From Streptomyces sp. Root431 (GTDB lineage: Bacteria > Actinomycetota > Actinomycetes > Streptomycetales > Streptomycetaceae), in the NCBI RefSeq assembly GCF_001426585.1, contig NZ_LMEI01000007.1:142584-206583 (forward strand): DNA of 64,000 bases, written 5' to 3'. Within the stretch, counting starts at the first letter, position 1; the number at the start of each line of letters is the position of its first letter. Both the position numbers and the translations under genes were made by a program. Of the stretch, positions 41,889 to 50,347 are shown in pieces. The notes under the pieces are model-generated. The model made no database searches. It was given only the letters and a program-made list of their open reading frames with translations, and was not told the origin of the DNA.

Positions 41889-43801
41889 GACCTCACCTCC
41901 CCTTCCAGCTCGTCGCCGCCTTCCAGCTCACTGCCGGCGAGGTACTTGGCCAGTTCCTCCTGCTCGAAGAGGGCGAGCAGGTCCGGACGGATCGGCTCGG
42001 TACGGATCCGTTCGAGCGCGATGCCGTCGCCGTCGGGGCGGCACAGCAGGTTCACCGGGCGCCACTCCCGCACCATCGCCGGATGGTCCTCCCGGGTGTG
42101 CCCGCCCCGGGACTCGGTACGCTCCAGGGCGGCCCGGGCCACGCACTCGCCGACGAGGAGCATGTTCCGCAGGTCGAGGGCGAGGTGCCAGCCCGGGTTG
42201 AACTGCCGGTGCCCCTCGACGGCGATCCGGCGGGCCCGCTCCCGCAGGGCGGCGATCCGCTCCAGGGCCTCGGCCATCTCGCCCTCCCGCCGGATGATCC
42301 CGACGAGGTCGTTCATCGTCTGCTGGAGTTCCTGGTGGAGTGTGTACGGATTCTCCGCGGGCCCCGGGACGGCGGCGCCGCCGAACGGGGCCAGCGCCTC
42401 CTCCGCCGCCGCGTCGACCTCGGACGGCACGACGCCGCCGCCCGCTCCGGACATCGCGTACTGCGCCGCGTAGAGCCCGGCCCGCCGGCCGAAGACGAGC
42501 AGGTCGGAGAGGGAGTTGCCGCCGAGCCGGTTGGAGCCGTGCATGCCGCCCGCGACCTCCCCGGCCGCGAAGAGCCCGGGCACGCCGACCGTCGCCGCCG
42601 TCTCGGAGTCGACGGCCACGCCGCCCATCACGTAGTGACAGGTCGGCCCGACCTCCATGGCCTCCGCCGTGATGTCGACGTCGGCCAGCTCCTTGAACTG
42701 GTGGTACATCGAGGGGAGCCGCCGTCGGATCACCTCCGCCGGCATCCGTGTCGACACGTCGAGGAACACGCCGCCGTGCGGGGAGCCGCGCCCCGCCTTC
42801 ACCTCGGAGTTGATGGCCCGCGCCACCTCGTCGCGCGGCAGCAGCTCGGGCGGGCGCCGGTTGTTGTCGGGGTCCTCGTACCAGCGGTCGCCCTCGTCCT
42901 CGGTCTGCGCGTACTTCTCCTTGAAGACGTCGGGGACGTAGTCGAACATGAACCGCTTGCCCTCGGAGTTCCGCAGGACCCCGCCGTCGCCGCGTACGGA
43001 CTCGGTGACGAGGATCCCCTTCACCGAGGGCGGCCAGACCATCCCGGTCGGATGGAACTGCACGAACTCCATGTTCACCAGCGGCGCGCCCGCGAGCAGG
43101 GCCAGCGCGTGCCCGTCGCCCGTGTATTCCCACGAGTTCGAGGTGACCTTGAAGGACTTGCCGATGCCGCCGGTCGCGAGGACGACCGACGGCGCCTCCA
43201 GGACGAGGAAGCGGCCGCTCTCCCGCTCGTAGCAGAAGACGCCGGCGACCTGCCCGTTCGCGCCCTTGAGAATGCGGGTGACGGTGAACTCCTGGAAGAC
43301 CTTCAGCCGCGCCTCGTGGTCGCCGGTCTCGCGGTGGTCCTCCTGCTGGAGGCCGACGATCCGCTGCTGGAGGGTCCGGATGAGTTCGAGGCCGGTCCGG
43401 TCGCCGACGTGCGCGAGCCGCGGGTACTCGTGCCCGCCGAAGTTGCGCTGCGAGATCCGGCCGTCCGGGGTCCGGTCGAAGAGCGCGCCCCAGGTCTCCA
43501 GCTCCCAGACCCGGTCGGGGGCCTCCTGGGCGTGCAGCTCGGCCATCCGCCACTGGTTGAGGAACTTCCCGCCGCGCATGGTGTCGCGGAAGTGCGTCTT
43601 CCAGTCGTCGTGCTCGTTGGCATTGGCCATGGAGGCGGCGATGCCGCCCTCGGCCATGACGGTGTGGGCCTTGCCGAAGAGGGACTTGCAGATCACGGCG
43701 GTACGGGCGCCCGCCCGGCGCGCCTCGATCGCGGCCCGCAGCCCGGCCCCTCCGGCGCCCACCACGACCACGTCCCACTGCTGTCGTTCCACCACTGCCA
43801 T
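41885..43801 (-). CDS. sdhA: Succinate dehydrogenase/fumarate reductase flavoprotein subunit
   Basis: The 638-residue protein has the FAD-binding V-V-V-G-A-G-G-A-G-L-R-A-A. The covalent-FAD His is in K-A-H-T-V-M-A-E-G-G-I. The substrate loop reads V-Q-F-H-P-T-G-M, and L-G-G-N-S-L-S-D-L-L-V-F-G-R-R is a C-terminal FAD motif. It oxidises succinate to fumarate, or the reverse. It lies between the membrane subunit and the iron-sulfur subunit in one operon. The direct repeats in the 49-base gap upstream are described separately. Confidence 0.94.
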   Translation of the reverse strand: MAVVERQQWDVVVVGAGGAGLRAAIEARRAGARTAVICKSLFGKAHTVMAEGGIAASMANANEHDDWKTHFRDTMRGGKFLNQWRMAELHAQEAPDRVWELETWGALFDRTPDGRISQRNFGGHEYPRLAHVGDRTGLELIRTLQQRIVGLQQEDHRETGDHEARLKVFQEFTVTRILKGANGQVAGVFCYERESGRFLVLEAPSVVLATGGIGKSFKVTSNSWEYTGDGHALALLAGAPLVNMEFVQFHPTGMVWPPSVKGILVTESVRGDGGVLRNSEGKRFMFDYVPDVFKEKYAQTEDEGDRWYEDPDNNRRPPELLPRDEVARAINSEVKAGRGSPHGGVFLDVSTRMPAEVIRRRLPSMYHQFKELADVDITAEAMEVGPTCHYVMGGVAVDSETAATVGVPGLFAAGEVAGGMHGSNRLGGNSLSDLLVFGRRAGLYAAQYAMSGAGGGVVPSEVDAAAEEALAPFGGAAVPGPAENPYTLHQELQQTMNDLVGIIRREGEMAEALERIAALRERARRIAVEGHRQFNPGWHLALDLRNMLLVGECVARAALERTESRGGHTREDHPAMVREWRPVNLLCRPDGDGIALERIRTEPIRPDLLALFEQEELAKYLAGSELEGGDELEGEVRS

Positions 43802-43802
43802 C

Positions 43803-43866
43803 TCAGAAGAACCTCACGTCAGAAGAACCTCACGTCAGTAGGACCTCGGGTCAGAAGAACCTCGGG
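43803..43866. repeat. Four tandem 16-base repeats at the stop of the membrane subunit gene
   Basis: TCAGAAGAACCTCACG is followed by an exact second copy. TCAGTAGGACCTCGGG and TCAGAAGAACCTCGGG follow, and the last covers the stop codon of the SDH membrane subunit. On the reverse strand each unit carries a TGA. The array fills the gap to the flavoprotein start and could set the spacing or ribosome access between the two genes. Confidence 0.75.
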
Positions 43867-44672
43867 TCGTCGAAGGCGCCGGTCGCGAGCAGGTACACGT
43901 ACAGATCGCACACGGCGACGCTGATCAGCGAGGCCCAGGCGAGCTGCATGTGCCGTCGGTTCAGCCGTCCGGTCCAGGTCCACAGCCGGTAGCGGACGGG
44001 GTGCTTCGAGAAGTGCCGGAGCCGCCCGCCGACGATGTGCCGGCAGGAGTGGCAGGACAGGGTGTACGCCCAGATCAGGGCGATGTTCACGAGGAAGATC
44101 AGCGTCCCGAGCCCCGCGTGCCCCCAGGCGTACGAGGAGTCGCGGAAGGTCAGGACGGTGTCGTACGTGAGGATCCCGGCGACCGGCAGCGCCGCGTAGA
44201 AGAAGTAGCGGTGGACGTTCTGAAGGATCAGCGGGAAGCGGGTCTCGCCCGTGTACGTACGGTGGGGCTCGGCGACCGCGCAGGCCGGGGGAGACGCCCA
44301 GAAGCCGCGGTAGTACGCCTTGCGGTAGTAGTAGCAGGTCAGGCGGAAGCCGAGCGGGAAGATCAGGATCAGCAGGGCGGGGGAGAGCCCCCACCAGCTG
44401 CCGAAGACCTCCCAGTTCGGCCCGCCCTTCATGGGGACGCAGTTCGACGCCAGACACGGCGAGTAGAACGGCGAGACGTAAGGGGCCGCGTAGTAGTCGG
44501 CGGCGGCGAACGCCCGCCAGGTCGAGTACGCGACGAAGGCGAGCAGACCGGCCGCGGTGGCGGCGGGGGAGAGCCACCAGCGGTCGGTGCGCAGATGGCG
44601 GGCGGCGATGGAGGCGCGCCCCGGAGAGCGCACCCCCGTCGCGGACCCGGGCGGTTCCGTACCTGTGGCCAA
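43851..44672 (-). CDS. sdhC: Succinate dehydrogenase membrane anchor subunit
   Basis: The TTG start at 44672 follows AGGAGGG and gives 273 residues. Five hydrophobic segments hold His residues suited to ligate haem (H-R-Y-F-F-Y-A, W-G-H-A-G-L-G and C-H-S-C-R-H). Loop motifs such as F-R-L-T-C-Y-Y-Y-R-K-A-Y-Y are typical of the actinobacterial Frd-like SDH cytochrome b subunit. It anchors the complex and passes electrons to or from menaquinone. It is the second gene of an operon begun by a small protein gene. Confidence 0.88.
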   Translation of the reverse strand: MATGTEPPGSATGVRSPGRASIAARHLRTDRWWLSPAATAAGLLAFVAYSTWRAFAAADYYAAPYVSPFYSPCLASNCVPMKGGPNWEVFGSWWGLSPALLILIFPLGFRLTCYYYRKAYYRGFWASPPACAVAEPHRTYTGETRFPLILQNVHRYFFYAALPVAGILTYDTVLTFRDSSYAWGHAGLGTLIFLVNIALIWAYTLSCHSCRHIVGGRLRHFSKHPVRYRLWTWTGRLNRRHMQLAWASLISVAVCDLYVYLLATGAFDDPRFF

Positions 44673-44704
44673 CAGGCCCTCCTACGGTCGGTTGCCGGTA
44701 CGTC

Positions 44705-44929
44705 CTATGGCGCGTGGCGGTCGCGTGCTCCCAGTCCCTCGTCGTCCACGTCCTTCCACAGCCCGCTGTCGTACGGGGCGTCGGGGATGGTCACGAGGCT
44801 CTCGGCGCGGGCGGCGGGCGGCGGGGGAGTGCCCCGCTCCGCGGCGATGCCGCGCTCCAGCTGGCCGACCGTGCGGACCAGGTCTTCGAGGCAGCGCTTG
44901 ACGGCCGCCAGATCGTCCTGAACGGACAT
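44705..44929 (-). CDS. Small conserved protein at the head of the SDH operon
   Basis: The 74-residue protein begins M-S-V-Q-D-D-L-A-A-V-K-R-C-L-E-D-L-V-R-T with a helical, amphipathic N-terminal half (about 1-32). A Pro-rich disordered tail follows. There is no signal peptide or known domain. A GAGGG site precedes the ATG, and the gene ends 32 bases before the SDH membrane subunit. It is probably a real gene because it has a good ribosome site and matching codon use, but I do not recognise a function. Confidence 0.6.
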   Translation of the reverse strand: MSVQDDLAAVKRCLEDLVRTVGQLERGIAAERGTPPPPAARAESLVTIPDAPYDSGLWKDVDDEGLGARDRHAP

Positions 44930-45177
44930 GGGTTGCCCTCACTTCCGCGAGCGGCTTCCGCAGGAGTGTCGCGCGTCACATCTCGCTTGGGAAGCCATGT
45001 GCACGGGATTCCACTCGTCCGGAGCGCACCGTCCCCGGGCTGTTGGGCCGCACGAGTGGGGTTTTCCGGACGTGCCGCCGTGTCGCCGTGGCCGGATCCG
45101 CTCCGTCCTTTTCAGTGTATGAGCAATAGGTCTGATCATCTCCAAATGGCATAAATCTGGACGAAGGGGTACAAGTC

Positions 45178-47586
45178 ATGTCCCAGTTCGGCGCCCCTCG
45201 CGGGAGGACATGCTCCAGGAGCCCCCGCTCCCGCACGCTCCGCTCCGTCGCCACCCTCACCAGTGCGGTCCTCGCCGTCACCGTGCTCGCCGGCTGCAGC
45301 TCCGGCGACGACACCGGCGAAGCCCCGGCCGCAGCCCAGGACAACGCCCCCGCCAAGCGCGAAGCGGTGGCCGACGGCGGCACCCTGCGCTGGGCCGTCG
45401 ACGCGCTGCCCACCACCCTCAACAGCTTCCAGGCCGACGCCGACGGCACCACCGCCCGCATCGCCGGGGCCGTGCTCCCCTCCCTCTACACGATCGACGA
45501 GCGGGGCCGACCGCAGCTGAACCCGGACTACCTGGAGTCCGCGCAGGTCGTCGAGACCGAGCCCAAGCAGGTCGTCCTCTACAAGCTCAACCAGCAGGCG
45601 GTGTGGAGCGACGGACGCGAGATCGGGGCCCCCGACTTCGTCGCCCAGTGGCGGGCGCTGAGCGGCCGCGACACCGCGTACTGGACCGCCCGCAACTCCG
45701 GCTACGAGCGGATCGAGAAGATCGAGAAGGGCAAGAACGACCTGGAGGTGCGGATCACCTTCTCCAAGCCCTACGCCGACTGGCAGTCCCTCTTCACCCC
45801 GCTCTACCCCAAGCAGGTGATGGGCTCCCCGAACTCCTTCAACGACGGGGCGCGCACCACGCTCAAGGCCACTGCAGGACCGTTCCTGCTGAAGTCGATC
45901 AACCGCGGGAGCGGCGACGTCACCCTGACCCGCAACCCCCGCTGGTGGGGGCAGTCCGCCAAGCTCGACAGCCTCGTCCTCAAGGCCGTCCCCCGGGCCG
46001 ACCGGGCAGCGGCCCTCGCCGCGGACAAGCTCGACCTGGCCGAGATCGATCGCTCCACGGCCGACCGGATCGCCCTCGCGCTCCGCGACGCCCGCGCCGG
46101 CCGGAACGGCGCTCAGGCGGCCCTCGCCCACGGCCCCGGCTCGGCGATCACCTCCTCCAAGGCCCTGGAGTCCTGGGCCCTCGCGCACGGCTCCGACGAG
46201 GAGAAGGCGGAAGAGGTGCAGGCCGCACGCCAGAAGAACCAGAAGGCCGTCGCCCGATACGCGAGCGAGCAGGACGCCCTCGCCGGCTTCGTGGTCCGCA
46301 AGTCCCTGGAGCCCGCCTACACTCAGCTCTCCCTGAACGGCGAGTCCGGCGCGCTCGCCGACGAGCGCGTACGACGGGCGGTGGCCCGCGCCATCAACCG
46401 CCAGGAGCTGGCCGAATCCGTACTCAAGCCGCTCGGCCTCCCGGCGACGCCCCCCGGCAGCCACCTGGCCCTCGCCGGGCAGGCGGCGTACGCGGACAGC
46501 AGCGACGCGCTCGGCGACCAGGACACCAAGGAGGCGCGGGCGCTCCTCGCCGACGCGGGCTGGGTCCCCGGCGGGGCGGCCCGCAAGCCGGCCGGCGCGA
46601 AGGACGGCGCCGAGGCCGGCAGCGAGGCGGAGAAGGCGAAGAAGGCGAAGACCGAGAAGGCGGAGCAGGAGAAGAAGGACAAGAAGGCCGACGGCTCCAC
46701 CGACGCCAAGAAGAAGGCGGACACCGCCTCCGACGAGGGCCTCTACATCGTCGGCGACGACAAGCCGGGCGACCCCAGGGCCCTCCCCGCCCCCGTCATC
46801 GGCGCCGCGGGCCCCGAGAACGGCACCGGCATCCTCGCCCCGGCCCCCGCCGCCGCACGCCAGAGCGCCGCGCTCCTCGCCCGCGCCGAGGCGCTCGACA
46901 CCGGCGCGGGCTCGGGCGCCCGGGCCGCCCACTCGGTCACCAAGCCGGACCGGGGAGTCGCCGGGGCCTACGCCCCGCTCGGCACCGCCGCCCCCGTGAC
47001 CGCGCCCCAGGCCTCGCGGGCCCTCGGCAAGGACGGCAAGGAACTCAGCCTCCGCTTCGTCCTGCCCTCCGGGCCCGGCTCCGAGTCGCTGCGCGCCGTC
47101 GGCGACCGGATCGTCCGGATGCTCGACGCCGTGGGGATCCGCACGCAGGTCACCAAGGTCTCCGACGACAGCTTCTTCAAGGACCACGTCGCCGCCGGCG
47201 ACTACGACCTGGCCCTCTACTCCTGGCCGGCCTCCGCCTTCCCGGCGACCGACGCCCGGCCCATCTTCGCCAAGCCCGAGCCCGCGTCGGACGGCTCGCT
47301 CCTGGTCGAGCAGAACTACTCGCGGGTCGGCACCGACCGCATCGACCAGCTCTTCGACCAGGCGGCCGGGACGCTCGACGAGGAGGAGTCCCGCGAGCTC
47401 GTCCGCCAGGCCGACGCCCGCATCTGGGCCGCGGCCGGTTCCATCCCCCTCTACCAGCGCCCGCAGCTCGTCGCCGCGAAGGCCGAGATCGTGAACGCGG
47501 GGGCCTGGGGCCTCGCCGGACCCCGCTACCAGGACATCGGCTTCAAGAAGCCCGAATCCTCCAAGGGAGCAGAGCGAAACCGCTGA
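45178..47586 (+). CDS. Family 5 substrate-binding lipoprotein, LpqW-like, with charged insert
   Basis: The 802-residue protein has a signal peptide with lipobox V-L-A-G-C-S at about residue 39. It has the extracellular solute-binding family 5 fold (D-G-G-T-L-R-W-A-V-D, V-W-S-D-G, E-I-D-R-S-T-A-D, R-R-A-V-A-R-A-I-N-R). A Lys/Glu/Ala-rich insert (about 475-525) is low in complexity. Such proteins are annotated as ABC transporter or LpqW-like lipoproteins, the mycobacterial one acting in lipomannan synthesis. No transporter genes adjoin it directly. It precedes typA by 380 bases. Confidence 0.85.
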   Translation: MSQFGAPRGRTCSRSPRSRTLRSVATLTSAVLAVTVLAGCSSGDDTGEAPAAAQDNAPAKREAVADGGTLRWAVDALPTTLNSFQADADGTTARIAGAVLPSLYTIDERGRPQLNPDYLESAQVVETEPKQVVLYKLNQQAVWSDGREIGAPDFVAQWRALSGRDTAYWTARNSGYERIEKIEKGKNDLEVRITFSKPYADWQSLFTPLYPKQVMGSPNSFNDGARTTLKATAGPFLLKSINRGSGDVTLTRNPRWWGQSAKLDSLVLKAVPRADRAAALAADKLDLAEIDRSTADRIALALRDARAGRNGAQAALAHGPGSAITSSKALESWALAHGSDEEKAEEVQAARQKNQKAVARYASEQDALAGFVVRKSLEPAYTQLSLNGESGALADERVRRAVARAINRQELAESVLKPLGLPATPPGSHLALAGQAAYADSSDALGDQDTKEARALLADAGWVPGGAARKPAGAKDGAEAGSEAEKAKKAKTEKAEQEKKDKKADGSTDAKKKADTASDEGLYIVGDDKPGDPRALPAPVIGAAGPENGTGILAPAPAAARQSAALLARAEALDTGAGSGARAAHSVTKPDRGVAGAYAPLGTAAPVTAPQASRALGKDGKELSLRFVLPSGPGSESLRAVGDRIVRMLDAVGIRTQVTKVSDDSFFKDHVAAGDYDLALYSWPASAFPATDARPIFAKPEPASDGSLLVEQNYSRVGTDRIDQLFDQAAGTLDEEESRELVRQADARIWAAAGSIPLYQRPQLVAAKAEIVNAGAWGLAGPRYQDIGFKKPESSKGAERNR

Positions 47587-47642
47587 AAGCTCCAAAGTCT
47601 CCGAAACCGCTGATCACAACCTCAGAACCAGCTCAAGTTCCT

Positions 47643-47667
47643 TGCCCGCCGGTGATCCCGGCGGGCA
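47643..47667. terminator. Hairpin after the LpqW-like gene
   Basis: TGCCCGCCGG pairs perfectly with CCGGCGGGCA across a TGATC loop. It starts 57 bases after the stop codon and separates this unit from typA. Confidence 0.75.
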
Positions 47668-47767
47668 GGATCGCGTCGGCCGCTTGACCCGGCCGGTCCG
47701 CTGTCACACCGCAGTCGCACCACAGCACCACAGATGCCGTGCCCGGAGCGTCCCCAGCGCGACCGGG

Positions 47768-47820
47768 CACACGCCGAAGCAGCCTGAGCACACGCCGAAG
47801 CAGCCTGAGCACACTCCGAA
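47768..47820. repeat. 21-base tandem repeat, 2.5 copies
   Basis: CACACGCCGAAGCAGCCTGAG occurs twice exactly, then a partial copy starting CACACTCCGAA. It lies upstream of typA. It is probably neutral. Confidence 0.7.
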
Positions 47821-47966
47821 ACCCCCCAGTAGACCCTCTCGGATCCGGGCGGGGAAGCCCCTTGCGCGGCAGCCCCGTACCATAGGACATAGCCGTGGCG
47901 CGTCCGCCCGGCGGGCGTACGAGGAACTGACGCCGCACCCACGATCCGAGAGAAGCGCAAGCACCC

Positions 47967-49868
47967 ATGCCCACGCGCCACGACATCCGTAACGTCGCCA
48001 TCGTCGCCCACGTCGACCATGGCAAGACGACCATCGTCGACGCCATGCTCAAGCAGGCCGGTGCCTTCGCCGCCCACCAGCAGCTCGACGACCGCATGAT
48101 GGACTCGAACGACCTGGAACGTGAGAAGGGCATCACGATCCTCGCCAAGAACACGGCGGTGAAGTATCACCCCAAGGACGGCGGGGCCCCGATCACGATC
48201 AACATCATCGACACCCCCGGCCACGCCGACTTCGGTGGCGAGGTCGAGCGCGGTCTGTCGATGGTGGACGCGGTCGTCCTCCTCGTGGACGCCTCCGAGG
48301 GTCCGCTTCCGCAGACCCGCTTCGTGCTGCGCAAGGCCCTCCAGCAGCGCAAGCCCGTCATCCTCTGCATCAACAAGACGGACCGCCCGGACTCCCGGAT
48401 CGACGAGGTCGTCAACGAGACCTACGACCTGTTCCTGGACCTGGACGCGGACGAGGACCAGATCGAGTTCCCGATCGTCTACGCCTGCGGCCGTGACGGC
48501 ATCGCCTCGCTGACCAAGCCGGAGAACGGCACGGTCCCGCAGGACTCCGAGAACCTGGAGCCGTTCTTCTCGGCCATCCTCGAGCACGTCCCGGCCCCGG
48601 TGTACGACGAGGAGGCCCCGCTCCAGGCCCACGTCACCAACCTGGACGCCGACAACTTCCTCGGCCGCATCGCGCTCCTCCGCGTCGAGCAGGGCGAGCT
48701 GCGCAAGGGCCAGACGGTCGCGTGGATCAAGCGGGACGGCACGATCTCCAACGTCCGCATCACCGAGCTGATGATGACCGAGGCGCTCACCCGGAAGCCG
48801 GCCGAGGTCGCCGGCCCCGGTGACATCTGCGCCGTCGCCGGTATCCCCGACATCATGATCGGCGAGACCCTGGCCGACCCGGAGAACCCGATCGCGCTGC
48901 CGCTGATCACGGTCGACCAGCCGGCCATCTCCATGACCATCGGCACCAACACCTCGCCGCTCGTCGGCCGCGGTGGCACGGGCAAGGGCGCGGACGCCAA
49001 GTCCGCGGTCAAGCAGCGCAAGGTCACCGCCCGCCAGGTCAAGGACCGTCTGGACCGCGAGCTGATCGGTAACGTCTCGCTCCGCGTCCTCGACACCGAG
49101 CGTCCCGACGCCTGGGAGGTCCAGGGCCGTGGTGAGCTCGCGCTCGCCATCCTGGTCGAGCAGATGCGCCGCGAGGGCTTCGAGCTCACCATCGGCAAGC
49201 CGCAGGTCGTCACCAAGGAGGTCGACGGCAAGACCCACGAGCCCGTCGAGCGCCTCACGGTCGACGTGCCCGAGGAGCACATGGGCGCCGTCACGCAGCT
49301 CATGGGCGTCCGCAAGGGCCGCATGGACAACATGTCGAACCACGGCTCCGGCTGGGTCCGCATGGAGTTCGTCGTTCCGTCCCGTGGCCTCATCGGCTTC
49401 CGTACGGAGTTCCTGACCAACACCCGCGGTACGGGCATCGCCCACTCGATCCACGAGGGCCACGAGCCGTGGTTCGGCACGCTGACGACCCGTAACAACG
49501 GTTCGCTGGTCGCCGACCGCGCCGGCGCCGTCACCGCCTTCGCGATGACGAACCTCCAGGAGCGCGGCGTCCTGTTCACCGACCCCGGCACCGAGGTGTA
49601 CGAGGGCATGATCGTCGGCGAGAACTCGCGCTCCGACGACATGGACGTGAACATCACCAAGGAGAAGAAGCTCACCAACATGCGCTCCTCCTCCGCCGAC
49701 TCCTTCGAGGCGATCGTCCCGCCGCGGAAGCTGTCCCTGGAGCAGTCCCTGGAGTTCTGCCGCGACGACGAGTGCGTCGAGGTGACCCCGGAGGCCGTGC
49801 GCATCCGCAAGGTCATCCTGGACCAGAACGCGCGCGGTCGTGCGTCTTCCCGTGCCAAGAACGGCTGA
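47967..49868 (+). CDS. typA: Translational GTPase TypA/BipA
   Basis: The 633-residue GTPase has G1 A-H-V-D-H-G-K-T-T at about 14-22 and G3 [15 protein letters not shown]4 reads [11 protein letters not shown]-like domains II, III and V and the BipA C-terminal domain ([12 protein letters not shown] and K-E-K-K-L-T-N-M-R) are present. It binds ribosomes under stress and aids 50S assembly at low temperature. In Streptomyces coelicolor typA lies beside the bldK locus, from memory; the peptide importer downstream here fits that arrangement. Confidence 0.97.
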   Translation: MPTRHDIRNVAIVAHVDHGKTTIVDAMLKQAGAFAAHQQLDDRMMDSNDLEREKGITILAKNTAVKYHPKDGGAPITINIIDTPGHADFGGEVERGLSMVDAVVLLVDASEGPLPQTRFVLRKALQQRKPVILCINKTDRPDSRIDEVVNETYDLFLDLDADEDQIEFPIVYACGRDGIASLTKPENGTVPQDSENLEPFFSAILEHVPAPVYDEEAPLQAHVTNLDADNFLGRIALLRVEQGELRKGQTVAWIKRDGTISNVRITELMMTEALTRKPAEVAGPGDICAVAGIPDIMIGETLADPENPIALPLITVDQPAISMTIGTNTSPLVGRGGTGKGADAKSAVKQRKVTARQVKDRLDRELIGNVSLRVLDTERPDAWEVQGRGELALAILVEQMRREGFELTIGKPQVVTKEVDGKTHEPVERLTVDVPEEHMGAVTQLMGVRKGRMDNMSNHGSGWVRMEFVVPSRGLIGFRTEFLTNTRGTGIAHSIHEGHEPWFGTLTTRNNGSLVADRAGAVTAFAMTNLQERGVLFTDPGTEVYEGMIVGENSRSDDMDVNITKEKKLTNMRSSSADSFEAIVPPRKLSLEQSLEFCRDDECVEVTPEAVRIRKVILDQNARGRASSRAKNG

Positions 49869-49954
49869 GTAGGGTCGCATACGGCCGAGTGCGGCGGGGT
49901 AGATCATCGATCTGTGATCTTCGCCGCTCTCGGTTGACATAGCGTCAGGACCGG

Positions 49955-49996
49955 AGCCCGGGCCCCCACAGATACCTGTGGGGGCCCGGGCTTTTC
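49955..49996 (+). terminator. Strong intrinsic terminator after typA
   Basis: AGCCCGGGCCCCCACAG pairs perfectly over 17 bases across an ATAC loop and is followed by TTTT. It is the clearest textbook terminator in the window. Confidence 0.95.
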
Positions 49997-50154
49997 GTCA
50001 AGTTCCGTCAACTTCATTTCGAAGGCCAGGTGTCCGGATATCGGCCATCGCTCTCCGGTACGTGTGTTAACGGTCCGTTTCGGGCGTGTCTGTCTGTGCT
50101 CAGTTTGTCCGGATTTCGGTATCCGGGGCCTTGGTGATGTTGTCAAAACGAGAC

Positions 50155-50164
50155 CACTTAAGTG
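50155..50164. promoter_or_regulatory. Palindrome CACTTAAGTG upstream of the first Opp operon
   Basis: A perfect 10-base palindrome with flanking C and G symmetry (ACCACTTAAGTGTGGT) lies 184 bases upstream of the binding-protein gene, in an AT-rich patch. It may be an operator; the second Opp operon has a different inverted repeat with the same TAAGT/ACTTA cores (62014-62032). Confidence 0.4.
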
Positions 50165-50347
50165 TGGTTTACAGCCCGGACGTACTTAATAGTTGGCTCC
50201 ATTGAGCTCGGGTCAATGGGTCACGCACTGTGGGGAGTGCCGACTCACGAGCACACTCGGGGCACTTGAGTGCTAGCCGTCAGGGGTGTCGGCAAAACTC
50301 GGAGTGCCCCTCTTGTAGTGACAAAGTGGACTCATGAGGAGGAACCC

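Larger units (their letters stand above)
47587..47966. other. Intergenic region between the LpqW-like gene and typA
   Basis: The 380 bases contain a terminator hairpin (47643-47667) and a 21-base tandem repeat (47768-47820). A typA promoter presumably lies near 47850-47940. The typA start has a weak GAGAG site. No gene is supported here. Confidence 0.6.
49869..50347. other. Intergenic region between typA and the Opp operon
   Basis: This 479-base stretch carries the typA terminator (49955-49996), an AT-rich promoter patch (about 50080-50200) with the palindrome at 50155-50164, and a GAGGAGG ribosome site before 50348. No gene is supported. Confidence 0.6.

Noticed and set aside
43803..43866. 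CRISPR-like array
   Set aside because: The repeats are only 16 bases and directly adjacent with no spacers, and no cas genes are present.
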